Part shown: one piece after another, positions 1 through 9,397 of the stretch
Layout of the letters: the number at the start of each line of letters is the position of its first letter
How positions within the stretch are numbered: the stretch's first letter is position 1
Origin: Zygnema cylindricum
Lineage: Eukaryota; Streptophyta; Zygnematophyceae; Zygnematales; Zygnemataceae
Direction of reading: 5' to 3'
DNA: 50,290 bases
Assembly: GCA_037447655.1 (NCBI GenBank)
Contig: JBBHKE010002722.1
Coordinates: 126,001 to 176,290 of the forward strand
Notes under the pieces: model-generated
The model's input: only the letters and a program-made list of their open reading frames with translations
Told to the model about the DNA's origin: nothing
Databases searched by the model: none
Program-made: the position numbers and the translations under genes

Positions 1-1141
1 CAAGTTGAAAGGCCATGTTGTACAATGGTCGTACAAGAAGTACAATCGGCCACTGTACCTTCTTGTACTATACACTCTTTTGATTGTCCTAGGGTAAAGT
101 AGTAGGTGTTGTTCTGACACAACTGCTGGCACTGAAGATGAAGAAGATGCAGCAGTAGTCATCGTAGAACAAATCAAGAGAGGAAGCTTCCACAAATATC
201 GATGGCTGAACAGAAATTTTGACAGACTATAACTTTCAGAAAAACGATTTAAACGCCCTGAAAATTTTTCACAATGTAGATAACATAAAAAGAAACACAC
301 ACACAAAATTTCAATCAATTCCGCTAACAAATCTGTGAGATATGTAGAAATGAAATTACATAAAACTGAGTGTACAGTTTTCATATCATTTGTTCCTAAA
401 AATCAAATTCACTAAGTCCTACTTTTATACACCGAAACTACACTAAGCTGTACGGAGGCATTCCAGCCGTACATCTAACATTCTATCACAAATATTTACA
501 CCGAAGTTTAGACAACGTAAAGTGATAATGATCTAGTCACGCCTTGTCACTATTTGTTGGCGGTGGCTGTCAGCGGTCTGATTAGAGGATTTGGCACCGT
601 AGAATTGACTTTACGAAGTACGTGGTCCTGCCGAATTTCCGTACGTCCACGGAGGACATACTCACGCATTCTCCCAAGTGACGACACGTGTCCCAAGTGT
701 GAATGAACTGTGAACTCCCAACTTCACTGTCACACTAATTTCGGTAAGTACTGAACCGAACTCAACCAAAAATAGCTTAAGTCTTGAACAGCTCTCTCTC
801 ACAACCGAGGCATAAAGAGGACAAAAGCTTTCTAAAAACAGTAGGTAGTTTTGAGTAGGAGTTAAGGGACTTAGCGTATTTGAGGCGCCTCTCTCCAGGT
901 GACCTTTTGTATTTAAAGGCTATCTTTCGCCAACCATAACTTACTACTCAAGGGAGCAAATTCAGTAATTCTTTTTGCGTTTGACTCAGGGGAGTCTTCT
1001 CCTCACAGGAGTGAGGGTAGTCAAAATATTTGTATGCTTGGGCGACACTTATTGAGTGAGAAAGTGAAAGGGGCAAATATTATCTTAGAGGCTTTACATA
1101 GGCTACTAATTTTGTGGGTTAATGGAGACCACAGAATTTCA
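1..1141 (+). mobile_element. C-type Copia solo LTR, left end outside window, interrupted
   Basis: Positions 1-106 and 846-1141 match parts of the C-type LTRs at 15416-16335 and 25924-26973. Shared blocks include TACCTTCTTGTACTATA, the CATAACTTACT-CTCAAGGGAGC stretch and the GACTCAGGGGAGTC stretch. The LTR seems to end with CA at 1141 (ACAGAATTTCA). No primer-binding site follows, so I read it as a solo LTR or LTR fragment. It is split by an insertion at 107-840. Confidence 0.65.
107..840 (-). mobile_element. Solo LTR (E-like) inserted in a C-type LTR, TSD gtagg
   Basis: The 734-bp segment starts TGTTGTTCTG and ends TCTAAAAACA, so it has the TG...CA ends of an LTR. It is flanked by the perfect 5-bp duplication gtagg at 102-106 and 841-845. 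Removing it restores continuity of the surrounding C-type LTR. It shares a GTACGGAGGCAT..CCAGCCGTAC block with the family E LTR at 47.5 kb, in the same relative strand, which suggests an E relative on the minus strand. No coding sequence is evident. Confidence 0.65.
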
Positions 1142-1326
1142 TGTTTCCCAATCACAAACACAAAAATATAAGAACCACTGTTTAAGACCATTTGTTACTA
1201 CAAATAGAGATGGGAAACCATCTAAATCAGTATGTTCGCCCCTCCGGAAATCCTTATATAGGCGATGTGTCTGTTTCCGTCCGTTCGCAATATAGACGCT
1301 TGTACCGCGGGCACAATGTAAAGGTG

Positions 1327-1648
1327 CCACACGTCGCAGAAAAGACCGTCGTACGGATGGCATAATTTTACGCTGCCAACAGTCGGTGTGTAGACAGCCG
1401 TATGGTTGGCGTAATATTACGCTGCCAACCGTCGGTATGCAGACAGCCGTACGGTTGGTGTAATTTTACCATTCCAACCGTCGGTGTGCAAACAGCCGTA
1501 CGGCTGGCGTAAAGTTACGCTGCCAACCGTCAATATACAGACCGACGTAAGGCTGGCGTAATGTTAAGGTGACAACCGTCGGTGTACATACGGCCGTACG
1601 GCTTGCGTAATGTTACGTTGACAACCGTCGGTGTACAGACCACCGTAC
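1327..1648. repeat. 49-bp tandem subrepeats, block 1 (about six copies)
   Basis: The word CCAACC or ACAACC, followed by GTCGGTGTAC-type sequence, recurs at 1376, 1425, 1474, 1523, 1572 and 1621, a spacing of exactly 49 bp. Each unit can form two short hairpins: GGCGTAATGTTACGC, and CCGTCGGTGTACAGACGG. Confidence 0.85.
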
Positions 1649-2196
1649 CGCTACAACGTGAATCACTATTTGCGTGATGGACGTTAATTGAGGTTCCTTA
1701 TTTTTTTCGGCAAATTCTTAAATAGAATTAAACATTCAAAATTTTTCTATACGCAATTTGAGGTAGCCCATTAAATAGGATTCACGACTCTACTATAGTG
1801 CCATTATAAATAGTGTGGTGTACGGTCTGTCAAAGTCGTACTTTTTGTGTGTTTTTTCAAGTAGAAAAGTACAGAAAAAATATTCACGCAGTCCCGTAGT
1901 CGCGCTAACATGTATTGCTGTAAATATCTTTCGGCATTCTCTGATGTCAAAAAAACGCGACAACGTACAATTTGAACAACTTCGTACATGCGCATATTTT
2001 AGTGTGGAGATGTTTTGCACCGAAAATTTTTACAAAGCAGTTTACAAATTAGAGTATACGAATAAATAAAATAAAAATTATCAGTATATAAATAAGAGAA
2101 AGTTGTTCGCCCCTCCGGAAATCCTTATATAGGCGATGTGTCTGTTTCCGTCCGTTCGCAGTACAGACGCTTGTAACGCGAGCAAAATGTAAAGGT

Positions 2197-2495
2197 ACCA
2201 CCATTGCAAAAAAGACCGTCGTACGGATGGCGTGATTTTACGCTGCCAACCGTCGGTGTACATACAACCCTATAGTTGGCGTAATATTACGCTGCCAACC
2301 GTCGGTATACAGACAGCCGTACAGCTGACGTAATTTTACGCTGCCAACCGTCGGTGAGCAGACAGTCGTACGGCAGTGAATATACAGACCGACGTATGGT
2401 TGGCGTAATGTTAAGCTGACAACCGTCGATGTACAGACGGCCGTACGGTTGGCGTAATGTTACGCTGACAACCGTAGGTGTACAGACCACCGTAC
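2197..2495. repeat. 49-bp tandem subrepeats, block 2
   Basis: The CCAACC/ACAACC phase markers lie at 2246, 2295, 2344, 2419 and 2468. Spacing is 49 bp except for one 75-bp interval, where one unit is partly deleted. Same unit as block 1. Confidence 0.8.
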
Positions 2496-3044
2496 CGCTA
2501 CACCGTGAATCGCTATTAACGTATTGGACGCTAATTGAGGTTCCCTGTTTCTTTCAGCAAATTCTCAAATAGAATTAAACATTCAAAATTTTTCTACACG
2601 TTATTTGAGGTAGCCCATTAAATAGGATTCATAACTCTAATATAGTGCCATTATAAATAGTGTGGTGTACGGTTTGTCAGAGCCGTACTTATTTTGTACT
2701 TTTTCAATTAGAAAAGTTCAAAAAAAATATTCACGCAGTCCCGTAGTCGCGCTAACATGTAATTGTGTAAATATCTTTCAGCATTCTCGGATGTCAAAAA
2801 AACGCGACAGCGTGCGATTTAAACAACTTCGTACATGCGCATATTTTGGTGTGGAGATATTTTGCACCAAAAATTTTTACAAAGCAGTTTACAAATTAGG
2901 GTATACGAAAAAATAGAATAAAAATCATCAGTATATAAATAAGAGAACGTTGTACGCCCCTCCGGAAATCCTTATATAGGCGATGTGTCAGTTTCACTCC
3001 ACCCGCAATACAGACGCCTGTACCGCGGGCACAATGTAAAGGTG

Positions 3045-3268
3045 CCACCCGTCGCAGAAAAGACCATCGTACGGATGGCGTAATTTTACACTGCCAACCG
3101 TCGGTGTGCAGACAGCCGTAGAGTTGGCGTAATGTTGCGCTGCCAATTGTCAATATACAGACCGACGTAGGGCTGGCGTAATGTTAAGCTGACAACCATC
3201 GGTGTTCAGATGGCCGTACGGCTGGCGTAAAGTTACGTTGACAACCGTCGGTGTACAGACCACCGTAC
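3045..3268. repeat. 49-bp tandem subrepeats, block 3
   Basis: Phase markers at 3094, 3143, 3192 and 3241 keep the exact 49-bp period. This is the shortest of the three blocks. Confidence 0.8.
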
Positions 3269-3773
3269 CGCTACACCGTGAATCGCTATTAGCGTATTGG
3301 ACGCTAATTGAGGTTCCTTGTTTTTTTCGACAAATTCTCAAATAGAATTAAACATTCAAAATGTTTCTACACGTTATTGGAGGTAGCCCATTAAATAGAA
3401 TTCACGACTCTAATATAGTGCCATTATAAATAGTGTGGTGTACGGTCTGTCAGAGTCATACTTTTTTGTACTTTTTCAAGTAGAAAAGTACAGAAAAAAA
3501 TATTCACGCTGTCCCGTAGTCGCGATAACATGTAATTGCGTAAATATCTTTCAGCATTCTCGGATGTCAAAAAAACGTGACGGCCTACGATTTGAACAAC
3601 TTTGTACATGTGCATATTTTAGTGTGGAGATATTCTCCACCGAAATTTTTTACAAAGCAGTTTACAAATTAGAGTATACGAAAAAATAGAATAAAAATTA
3701 TTTCCACAAAGAAACATTCCCAAATAGCGTTAATAACGCTAATTGTTTCATTACACTATCTATTTCATTACGC

Positions 3774-3908
3774 TAATAGCTATTCACGATGTAGCGTTGC
3801 CTATGTCCCGGTACAGACAACCGTACGGCTGGCACAGTGTAGCGTTGTCGTGTGTCGCGATACAGACTGCTGTACGATTGACACAATGTACACCGCGAAT
3901 GGCCATTA
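3774..3908. repeat. Foldback element around degenerate satellite subrepeats
   Basis: The left arm TAATAGCTATTCACGATGTA (3774-3793) is an imperfect inverted copy of the right arm TACACCGCGAATGGCCATTA (3889-3908). The 95 bp between them hold two degenerate GTACGGCTGGC-type subrepeats. The same arm sequence borders the 49-bp blocks of the satellite. Confidence 0.6.
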
Positions 3909-4420
3909 CTGTCAAAGTTTAAATAGTGCTGAAGAAAATTTACCGTAATTGATGCTAATTAAGAATTTGTTTTTTTCTTTTTAGAAGGTGAATTCTAATT
4001 TCGGCTTTATTCTAATATGCGAATTGCAAAAATGGAATATTTGTCGTACGATTATGTACATTAATATATGCATCTGTACAAAGTATTAAGAATTGTACGT
4101 CGTCTTGAAAGTTAAATATCCGTACAGGTCAGACTAGATTACGTGTCAGAATAATCCCGTTTTAATCCCGTTTTTTTAGCGCACACTCCTATGCATGAGC
4201 GTCTGATTAAATTCAGTTTTTGTAAAATTTCACTTAGAGAGGTACATTTATATACGGTCTGATATCGACCGTACAGCGCAATATTTAGATCTTATTGTAT
4301 ATTCGTTATTTGCCCTATTTTGTACGGTACCTCAAATAACGTCAAAGAAAAATTAAAATTATCTAATCCTATTTGAGGAAAAAAATCTAAATTTTAAGAA
4401 CCCAAATTAGTGACTTTGAC
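3909..4420. repeat. Dispersed noncoding repeat, copy 1
   Basis: This AT-rich stretch aligns by eye with 22352-22830. Shared landmarks include TTAATATATG, TCCTATG-ATG-GCGTCTGAT, GGTACATTTAT-TACGGT and AAAGAAAAATTAAAAT. Both copies are bordered by ACCGCGAATCG-type arm sequences. No coding potential is evident. Confidence 0.65.
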
Positions 4421-4422
4421 AC

Positions 4423-4575
4423 TAATAACGATTCGCGGTGTAGCGTTACCATGGGTCGCAGTACGAACCGCCGTACCGCTGGCACAATGTAGCGTTGCCG
4501 TGCGTCGCAATACAGACCGTCGTACGGCTGACACAATCTAAAGTTGCCAACACTCCCCAGTACAGACTACCAGCC
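4423..4575. repeat. Degenerate satellite-like block
   Basis: It begins with the arm TAATAACGATTCGCGGTGTAG and holds two diverged subrepeats containing CCGTACCGCTGGCACAATGTA and CGTCGTACGGCTGACACAAT. The matching right arm was not found. Confidence 0.5.
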
Positions 4576-4991
4576 GTACCGGCCCCTAAATAAACGTCGT
4601 TAAAAGTAAGCGCGGTCCGCCCAAGGTGGCGCATAGTGTGCAGATTGACCATAGATGTCCCTTGCGCATAATGCGCACGAAACAAACGAGCGAATACTAC
4701 GTACGATAGGCATTTAACGATGAAAAAAATGTTATAAAATGCGTACCTGGCAATTTAGTAGTACATTTCTTTACATTTCCTGACAAATAGTGTTGGGTAT
4801 CGGGTGAAATTATATCCCGATAATTTTGATATTCGATATATCGAATATCGATTAGGGTCTGCGATATATCGTATCGAGACCAACATAAATTATCACGATG
4901 TATTTTGGGTAAAAAGTGGTTATCCGTACATATATAGTACGGAAAACATTACAGAACAATTGACAGAAAATCGTACAGAAAATCCCCGCAT

Positions 4992-5026
4992 GGGGGGGGG
5001 GGGGTGGAGAGGGGGGGGGGGGGGGG
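4992..5026. repeat. G-tract inside MITE1
   Basis: Two long G-runs (13 and 16 G) are separated by a short TGGAGA. MITE2 has a 24-G run in the equivalent central position. The tract could form a G-quadruplex or, with the adjacent A-rich stretch, act as a slippage hotspot. Confidence 0.9.
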
Positions 5027-5169
5027 TTTGAAAAAAAAATTGAGGAAAAAAAATTTGTATATATCGCAGAAATATGTCGATATTTTGCTTCTCGACATAT
5101 CGAAGCGATATATCAAGTATCGGGTACGTGAAATTTGATATATATCGAATATTAACAACAAGCCCTCGA

Positions 5170-6333
5170 TGAAATTTTATGGGCTCCATTGCCACACAGA
5201 ATTCGCAGGTCTTAAGGAAGCTAATCTAGATAGTGCCGACTCCAACTTGATATAAACCCAAATGATTGACCCCTTGACAATTAGAACCTCATTAAAGCTT
5301 CACCCCTGAGAAGTAAGACTTTCTGTGTGCTCAGTTCCACCACAGAATGCAAAGTTAGAATATGAGATTTGGACACATTCCCCCACTTTGACTTTCCCTT
5401 AGAAATGCAGCCACCCAGGCAGGCAAAAACTCTGACCGACTACACCCCTGTGTAGCCTGGACTCCCCTGAGTCCGCAGCAACAAAAATCACTGAAATTGG
5501 TCAACTGAGTTGATAGTTATGGCTGGCCAAAGTTTGCCATTTATACAAGGTGCTCTCTGGGAGAGGCATCTACCTACTAGAAATATTCTAAGTTCTAGTC
5601 CCTCTCTAAACCCCTTCTACTGAAGTACGGCGCCAATCACAGGACTGTACCGTTCACAAAAGTACAGGCGCCGGAGTACTTTCTGTACGGAAATTGTACG
5701 ACAAGACCATACGAGTGACAAATGTCACACCCAAACTTGTTATCTTGCGCTCTGGAGATTCCGCAATCCTCCAGCGCATTTCCACGTGTCATCCGGAGTG
5801 GCGGCGTCAGAAAATGCCAAGGCGGCCATTCCGGAATCTCGGCTAGCACCACGACCGTCGATTAAATCTGGTATCGATTCTTACCCGTCGAAAATAAGTG
5901 CGCGGTATTTGTTTCGCCGTCGAAACAAATGCGCGGTATCAGTTTCGCGTAAACCATACTTCACTAAACTGTTTCTATGTACTAAGGATCTTTTTGCGCC
6001 GTTAAATGAATTCGTCTACGTGTACATATTTATATATTTATCAAACCCTATATGTCCTAGCACTAGTCCTAGACTAAACGGACAAAGCTAACGGCTACAT
6101 TGACGGACGGCAGGTACCAGGATCAATTCCTGGGTCCGTCAACACTTTTAGTAAACCCATCTATTTTCTGCTAACTGTCTGCTACAAAGCTTTAGGCAGC
6201 CATGGCCCTATCACCCTACCCAGCCTTCAGTGACTACAACAAGTGTGGGGGCTTGGTAAAGGGAGTTAGAGGTAGACCGCCTCTACATTTTTCCTATTAT
6301 AATACAGACCTAGAAAATACTCAAATATCAACA
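5170..6333 (-). repeat. Family A LTR1 (3' LTR of the array)
   Basis: It starts TGAAATTTTATGGG on the plus strand and ends AATATCAACA, so it is TGTTGATATT...AAATTTCA in the element's sense. I see four substitutions relative to LTR2 and LTR3, at 5177, 5282, 5446 and 5854. Confidence 0.9.
6102..6140 (+). other. tRNA-like acceptor/T-arm hairpin in LTR1 (antisense to element)
   Basis: A 7-bp stem GACGGAC (6102-6108) pairs with GTCCGTC (6134-6140). A 5-bp stem CCAGG pairs with CCTGG around the 7-nt loop ATCAATT. The 3' strands of the two stems are contiguous, as in a tRNA acceptor stacked on its T-arm. The loop region GGATCAATTCC resembles a B box. The same structure with different bases occurs in the other LTR families. 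A stable noncoding RNA product is not shown. Confidence 0.6.
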
Positions 6334-6350
6334 CTCCCCTTATTTTCTAG
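6334..6350 (-). other. Polypurine tract, family A unit 1
   Basis: On the minus strand the 17 bases before the 3' LTR read AGAAAATAAGGGGAG-like, the usual purine primer for plus-strand DNA synthesis. It overlaps the region just past the stop codon of the Gag ORF. Confidence 0.75.
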
Positions 6351-6351
6351 T

Positions 6352-8241
6352 CTATTTTCCTTTCGACTTCCTCACACAAATAAACACGCACTCTCTTTCC
6401 CTTTTTCTCTTTTTATTTCTTTTCCTTTTCTTTTCATAAAACTTTAAGAAAATACTCTCGTATTTAACACAGTGCATTAGATGAACTGAAATAATTATTG
6501 CATCACATATTTTATTTAACATCCCACTTTTCATAAATCCGAGCAAAGATTTTATCCACCTCATCACTTTTCCATCCACACACAAACCGGTTTCCCTCTT
6601 GCAATCCAAATAGCCAGCCCCATCTCCAATCTGCAACACACACCCTGAGGCTAACCCTTTTACAGGCACACCTTCATAAATGTCATCACTCCCTTTAGTG
6701 ATGTCAAACCCATCACCCCCAAAACATGAACTTTCCTCACTCTCTTCCATGGATTTCTTTCCACTCTCACTTTCTAAATTTATTCCCAATAAATATTTCT
6801 CCTCCCCTAAACCTTTCATTAAATATTCCTCTTCTCCCCTATCTTTTAAAACCCCTTCTAGTTTCACTTCTCCCCTTTCCTCGGAATCCGTTGAAGTCTC
6901 CCTTTCCGACCAGTTTTCTAATTCTAAAATACCTATAATATTATCCTCATTAATTTTATTTTTCCCGTTTTCACTTATGGATCCTAGTTCTGACTTTCTC
7001 ATTTCTAAGTCATACACTTTACACTCCTCGACATCCTCCTCTCTCTTTACTTCTCTTATACCTCCAAAAGCACACTGTTGCCTTCGTGGAATTTCTGTGT
7101 ACTTTTCTCTCTTCTCCATTCTACCGATGTGAAGAAGCTCCCAGATTTGTTCATCCTCTTTCTCCTCTTCCCCTTCTTCCTCCTCATTCACACTCCAACT
7201 TCTGAGTTCTTCCAAACGAGGACACTCCTCCATATAGTGACCCAGTTTCCTACAAGCGAAGCAAACCCCTTGTTTCAAAGCTCCCCTTTCTTTTCCTCTC
7301 ACTCTCTTTCCACCAAAGTTCCGATAAGTTTTACCTTTGTCTTTCTTCCTCTCATCACGCTTCCGCTCGTCACTGCCGTTCCTCACATCACGCTTCCGCC
7401 AGTCACCACCAGCTGTAAATGCAGTCACTCTCTCACTTCCCCTGCGAAGCTCCAAAGTGCTTTCCCTCACAAGAATTATCCCCATGGTAATGCTCCAAGT
7501 CCATGAGGAGACATCCATTCCCTGCATACGGTAAATGATGTCTTCGTACTCATATGGAAGCTTTATGATTAGTGTATTAATCTTCCTCTCCTCAGATTCT
7601 ACATATCCCGCACTAGCAAGCTCAACATATAACGCAGCAATATCATTGCAAAACTCTATCATGCTACCGCCTTTATAAACATAGGCGTCTATTTCCTGTT
7701 TTACTAACTGCTGCCTCTGTATAGTCTCACTCTTATAAATCTGAATTAGTGTTTCCCAAATTTCCGAAGACTTAGTTAGACTTAAAAGAGTGATAGCTAT
7801 GGACTTAGACACATATCTAAGTATGAGATGTTTTGCTATAGTGTTTTTATATTCCCAAATTTTCCTATCATTTTCTTCAGTTTTTGGTTCAGTTATAACC
7901 CCCACAAGTGGAACCATAGCCGAGAGCCTAGCTCCCCTCACCATAGGTGTCCCTTTATCATTCTCCCCTATTTCCCCTTCCACGGTAATGTTTTTCCCTT
8001 CACCTTCCGTTGCATTTGAACTCCGGTTGGTTTTCTGGGCAGCCCCAGATGATTCTCCATAGTGAGCTCCTCCAAAACCCGATGGCGGACACCTCACTTG
8101 TCCCGAAACAATTCCCCATAAGTGCTTCTCGAAAAGCAATCCCTCCATCGTAAACTCCCAATAAGTGAAGTCTGTTCCATCGCACATAGGCACCCTAGAT
8201 GGTGGGCCCATAACCTGAAATTCTATGGGCTCCATTGCCAC
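6352..8241 (-). CDS. Gag-like fusion ORF with RT and RNase H remnants (family A, unit 1)
   Basis: This 629-residue ORF fills the whole internal region. Residues 1-9 are encoded in the 5' LTR, residues 10-15 by the primer-binding site. Residues 120-275 resemble the Copia Gag of element C (FCNDIAALYVEL versus FCNELATLFMEL). A CCHC zinc knuckle spans C327-C340 (CFACRKLGHYMEEC). The match to C's polyprotein stops at EIPRRQQCAFGG (383-394), just before C's protease. The tail then resembles pol: 475-489 matches the RT end (GEAKYILGI versus GEEKYLLGI) and 507-590 matches RNase H (FGGDGFDIT, MRWIKSLLG). The RT catalytic core is absent and the RNase H MEAEY region is lost. The protein is very basic at its C terminus. 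Its likely role is a structural Gag; the function of the fused tail is unknown. Confidence 0.85.
   Translation of the reverse strand: MAMEPIEFQVMGPPSRVPMCDGTDFTYWEFTMEGLLFEKHLWGIVSGQVRCPPSGFGGAHYGESSGAAQKTNRSSNATEGEGKNITVEGEIGENDKGTPMVRGARLSAMVPLVGVITEPKTEENDRKIWEYKNTIAKHLILRYVSKSIAITLLSLTKSSEIWETLIQIYKSETIQRQQLVKQEIDAYVYKGGSMIEFCNDIAALYVELASAGYVESEERKINTLIIKLPYEYEDIIYRMQGMDVSSWTWSITMGIILVRESTLELRRGSERVTAFTAGGDWRKRDVRNGSDERKRDERKKDKGKTYRNFGGKRVRGKERGALKQGVCFACRKLGHYMEECPRLEELRSWSVNEEEEGEEEKEDEQIWELLHIGRMEKREKYTEIPRRQQCAFGGIREVKREEDVEECKVYDLEMRKSELGSISENGKNKINEDNIIGILELENWSERETSTDSEERGEVKLEGVLKDRGEEEYLMKGLGEEKYLLGINLESESGKKSMEESEESSCFGGDGFDITKGSDDIYEGVPVKGLASGCVLQIGDGAGYLDCKRETGLCVDGKVMRWIKSLLGFMKSGMLNKICDAIIISVHLMHCVKYESIFLKFYEKKRKRNKKRKRERECVFICVRKSKGK
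8200..8215 (-). other. Primer-binding site, initiator tRNA-Met anticodon arm (unit 1)
   Basis: Directly after the LTR the minus strand reads GGTTATGGGCCCACCA. The plus strand reads TGGTGGGCCCATAACC, which is the anticodon stem-loop sequence of plant initiator tRNA-Met as I know it, with CAU as the anticodon. This is not the usual plant site TGGTATCAGAGC. It implies priming by a half-tRNA, as for Drosophila copia. The site includes the ATG of Gag residue 11. Confidence 0.75.
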
Positions 8242-9379
8242 ACAGAATTCGCAGGTCTTAAGGAAGCTAATCTAGATAGTGCCGACTCCAACTTGATATA
8301 AACCCAAATGATTGACCCCTTGACAATCAGAACCTCATTAAAGCTTCACCCCTGAGAAGTAAGACTTTCTGTGTGCTCAGTTCCACCACAGAATGCAAAG
8401 TTAGAATATGAGATTTGGACACATTCCCCCACTTTGACTTTCCCTTAGAAATGCAGCCACCCAGGCAGGCAAAAACTCTGACCGACTACACTCCTGTGTA
8501 GCCTGGACTCCCCTGAGTCCGCAGCAACAAAAATCACTGAAATTGGTCAACTGAGTTGATAGTTATGGCTGGCCAAAGTTTGCCATTTATACAAGGTGCT
8601 CTCTGGGAGAGGCATCTACCTACTAGAAATATTCTAAGTTCTAGTCCCTCTCTAAACCCCTTCTACTGAAGTACGGCGCCAATCACAGGACTGTACCGTT
8701 CACAAAAGTACAGGCGCCGGAGTACTTTCTGTACGGAAATTGTACGACAAGACCATACGAGTGACAAATGTCACACCCAAACTTGTTATCTTGCGCTCTG
8801 GAGATTCCGCAATCCTCCAGCGCATTTCCACGTGTCATCCGGAGTGGCGGCGTCAGAAAATGCCAAGGCGGCCATTCCGGAATCTCGGCTAGCACCACGG
8901 CCGTCGATTAAATCTGGTATCGATTCTTACCCGTCGAAAATAAGTGCGCGGTATTTGTTTCGCCGTCGAAACAAATGCGCGGTATCAGTTTCGCGTAAAC
9001 CATACTTCACTAAACTGTTTCTATGTACTAAGGATCTTTTTGCGCCGTTAAATGAATTCGTCTACGTGTACATATTTATATATTTATCAAACCCTATATG
9101 TCCTAGCACTAGTCCTAGACTAAACGGACAAAGCTAACGGCTACATTGACGGACGGCAGGTACCAGGATCAATTCCTGGGTCCGTCAACACTTTTAGTAA
9201 ACCCATCTATTTTCTGCTAACTGTCTGCTACAAAGCTTTAGGCAGCCATGGCCCTATCACCCTACCCAGCCTTCAGTGACTACAACAAGTGTGGGGGCTT
9301 GGTAAAGGGAGTTAGAGGTAGACCGCCTCTACATTTTTCCTATTATAATACAGACCTAGAAAATACTCAAATATCAACA
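8216..9379 (-). repeat. Family A LTR2 (shared middle LTR)
   Basis: This 1164-bp LTR has a purine tract on one side and a primer-binding site on the other, so it serves as 5' LTR of unit 1 and 3' LTR of unit 2. I found no difference from LTR3. Confidence 0.9.
9148..9186 (+). other. tRNA-like hairpin in LTR2
   Basis: Identical to the hairpin in LTR1: 7-bp stem GACGGAC/GTCCGTC stacked on 5-bp stem CCAGG/CCTGG with a 7-nt loop. Confidence 0.6.
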
Positions 9380-9397
9380 CTCCCCTTATTTTCTAGT

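Larger units (their letters stand above)
1237..3706. repeat. Higher-order satellite: three units of roughly 750-870 bp
   Basis: The marker CGCCCCTCCGGAAATCC recurs at 1237, 2108 and 2955, giving units of 871, 847 and about 750 bp. Each unit has the same order: the marker, a short block of 49-bp subrepeats, a CTACACCGTGAATCGCTATT-type boundary, then about 450 bp of AT-rich sequence with TATAAATAGTGTGGTGTACGG. Units differ by many substitutions and small indels, so the array is not recent. Open frames of 84 codons recur in the AT-rich part but begin with GTG, and I do not treat them as genes. Confidence 0.8.

Noticed and set aside
1327-1648. A CRISPR-like array of regular repeats
   Set aside because: The 49-bp units are contiguous with no unique spacers and lie in a eukaryotic satellite.
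1815-3689. Three 84-codon plus-strand frames at the same place in each satellite unit, as if a conserved small protein
   Set aside because: All start with GTG, not ATG, and lie in satellite DNA. In the third copy two single-base indels in homopolymers happen to cancel. Similarity is explained by DNA duplication.
5637-6091. Short frames inside the family A LTRs, repeated three times
   Set aside because: They recur only because the LTR recurs. They have no domain and no match to Gag or Pol.
6680-7534. Plus-strand frames of 65-150 codons in the family A internals
   Set aside because: They are antisense shadows of the Gag fusion ORF, rich in Ser/Leu/Pro because the sense strand is rich in Glu/Lys codons.
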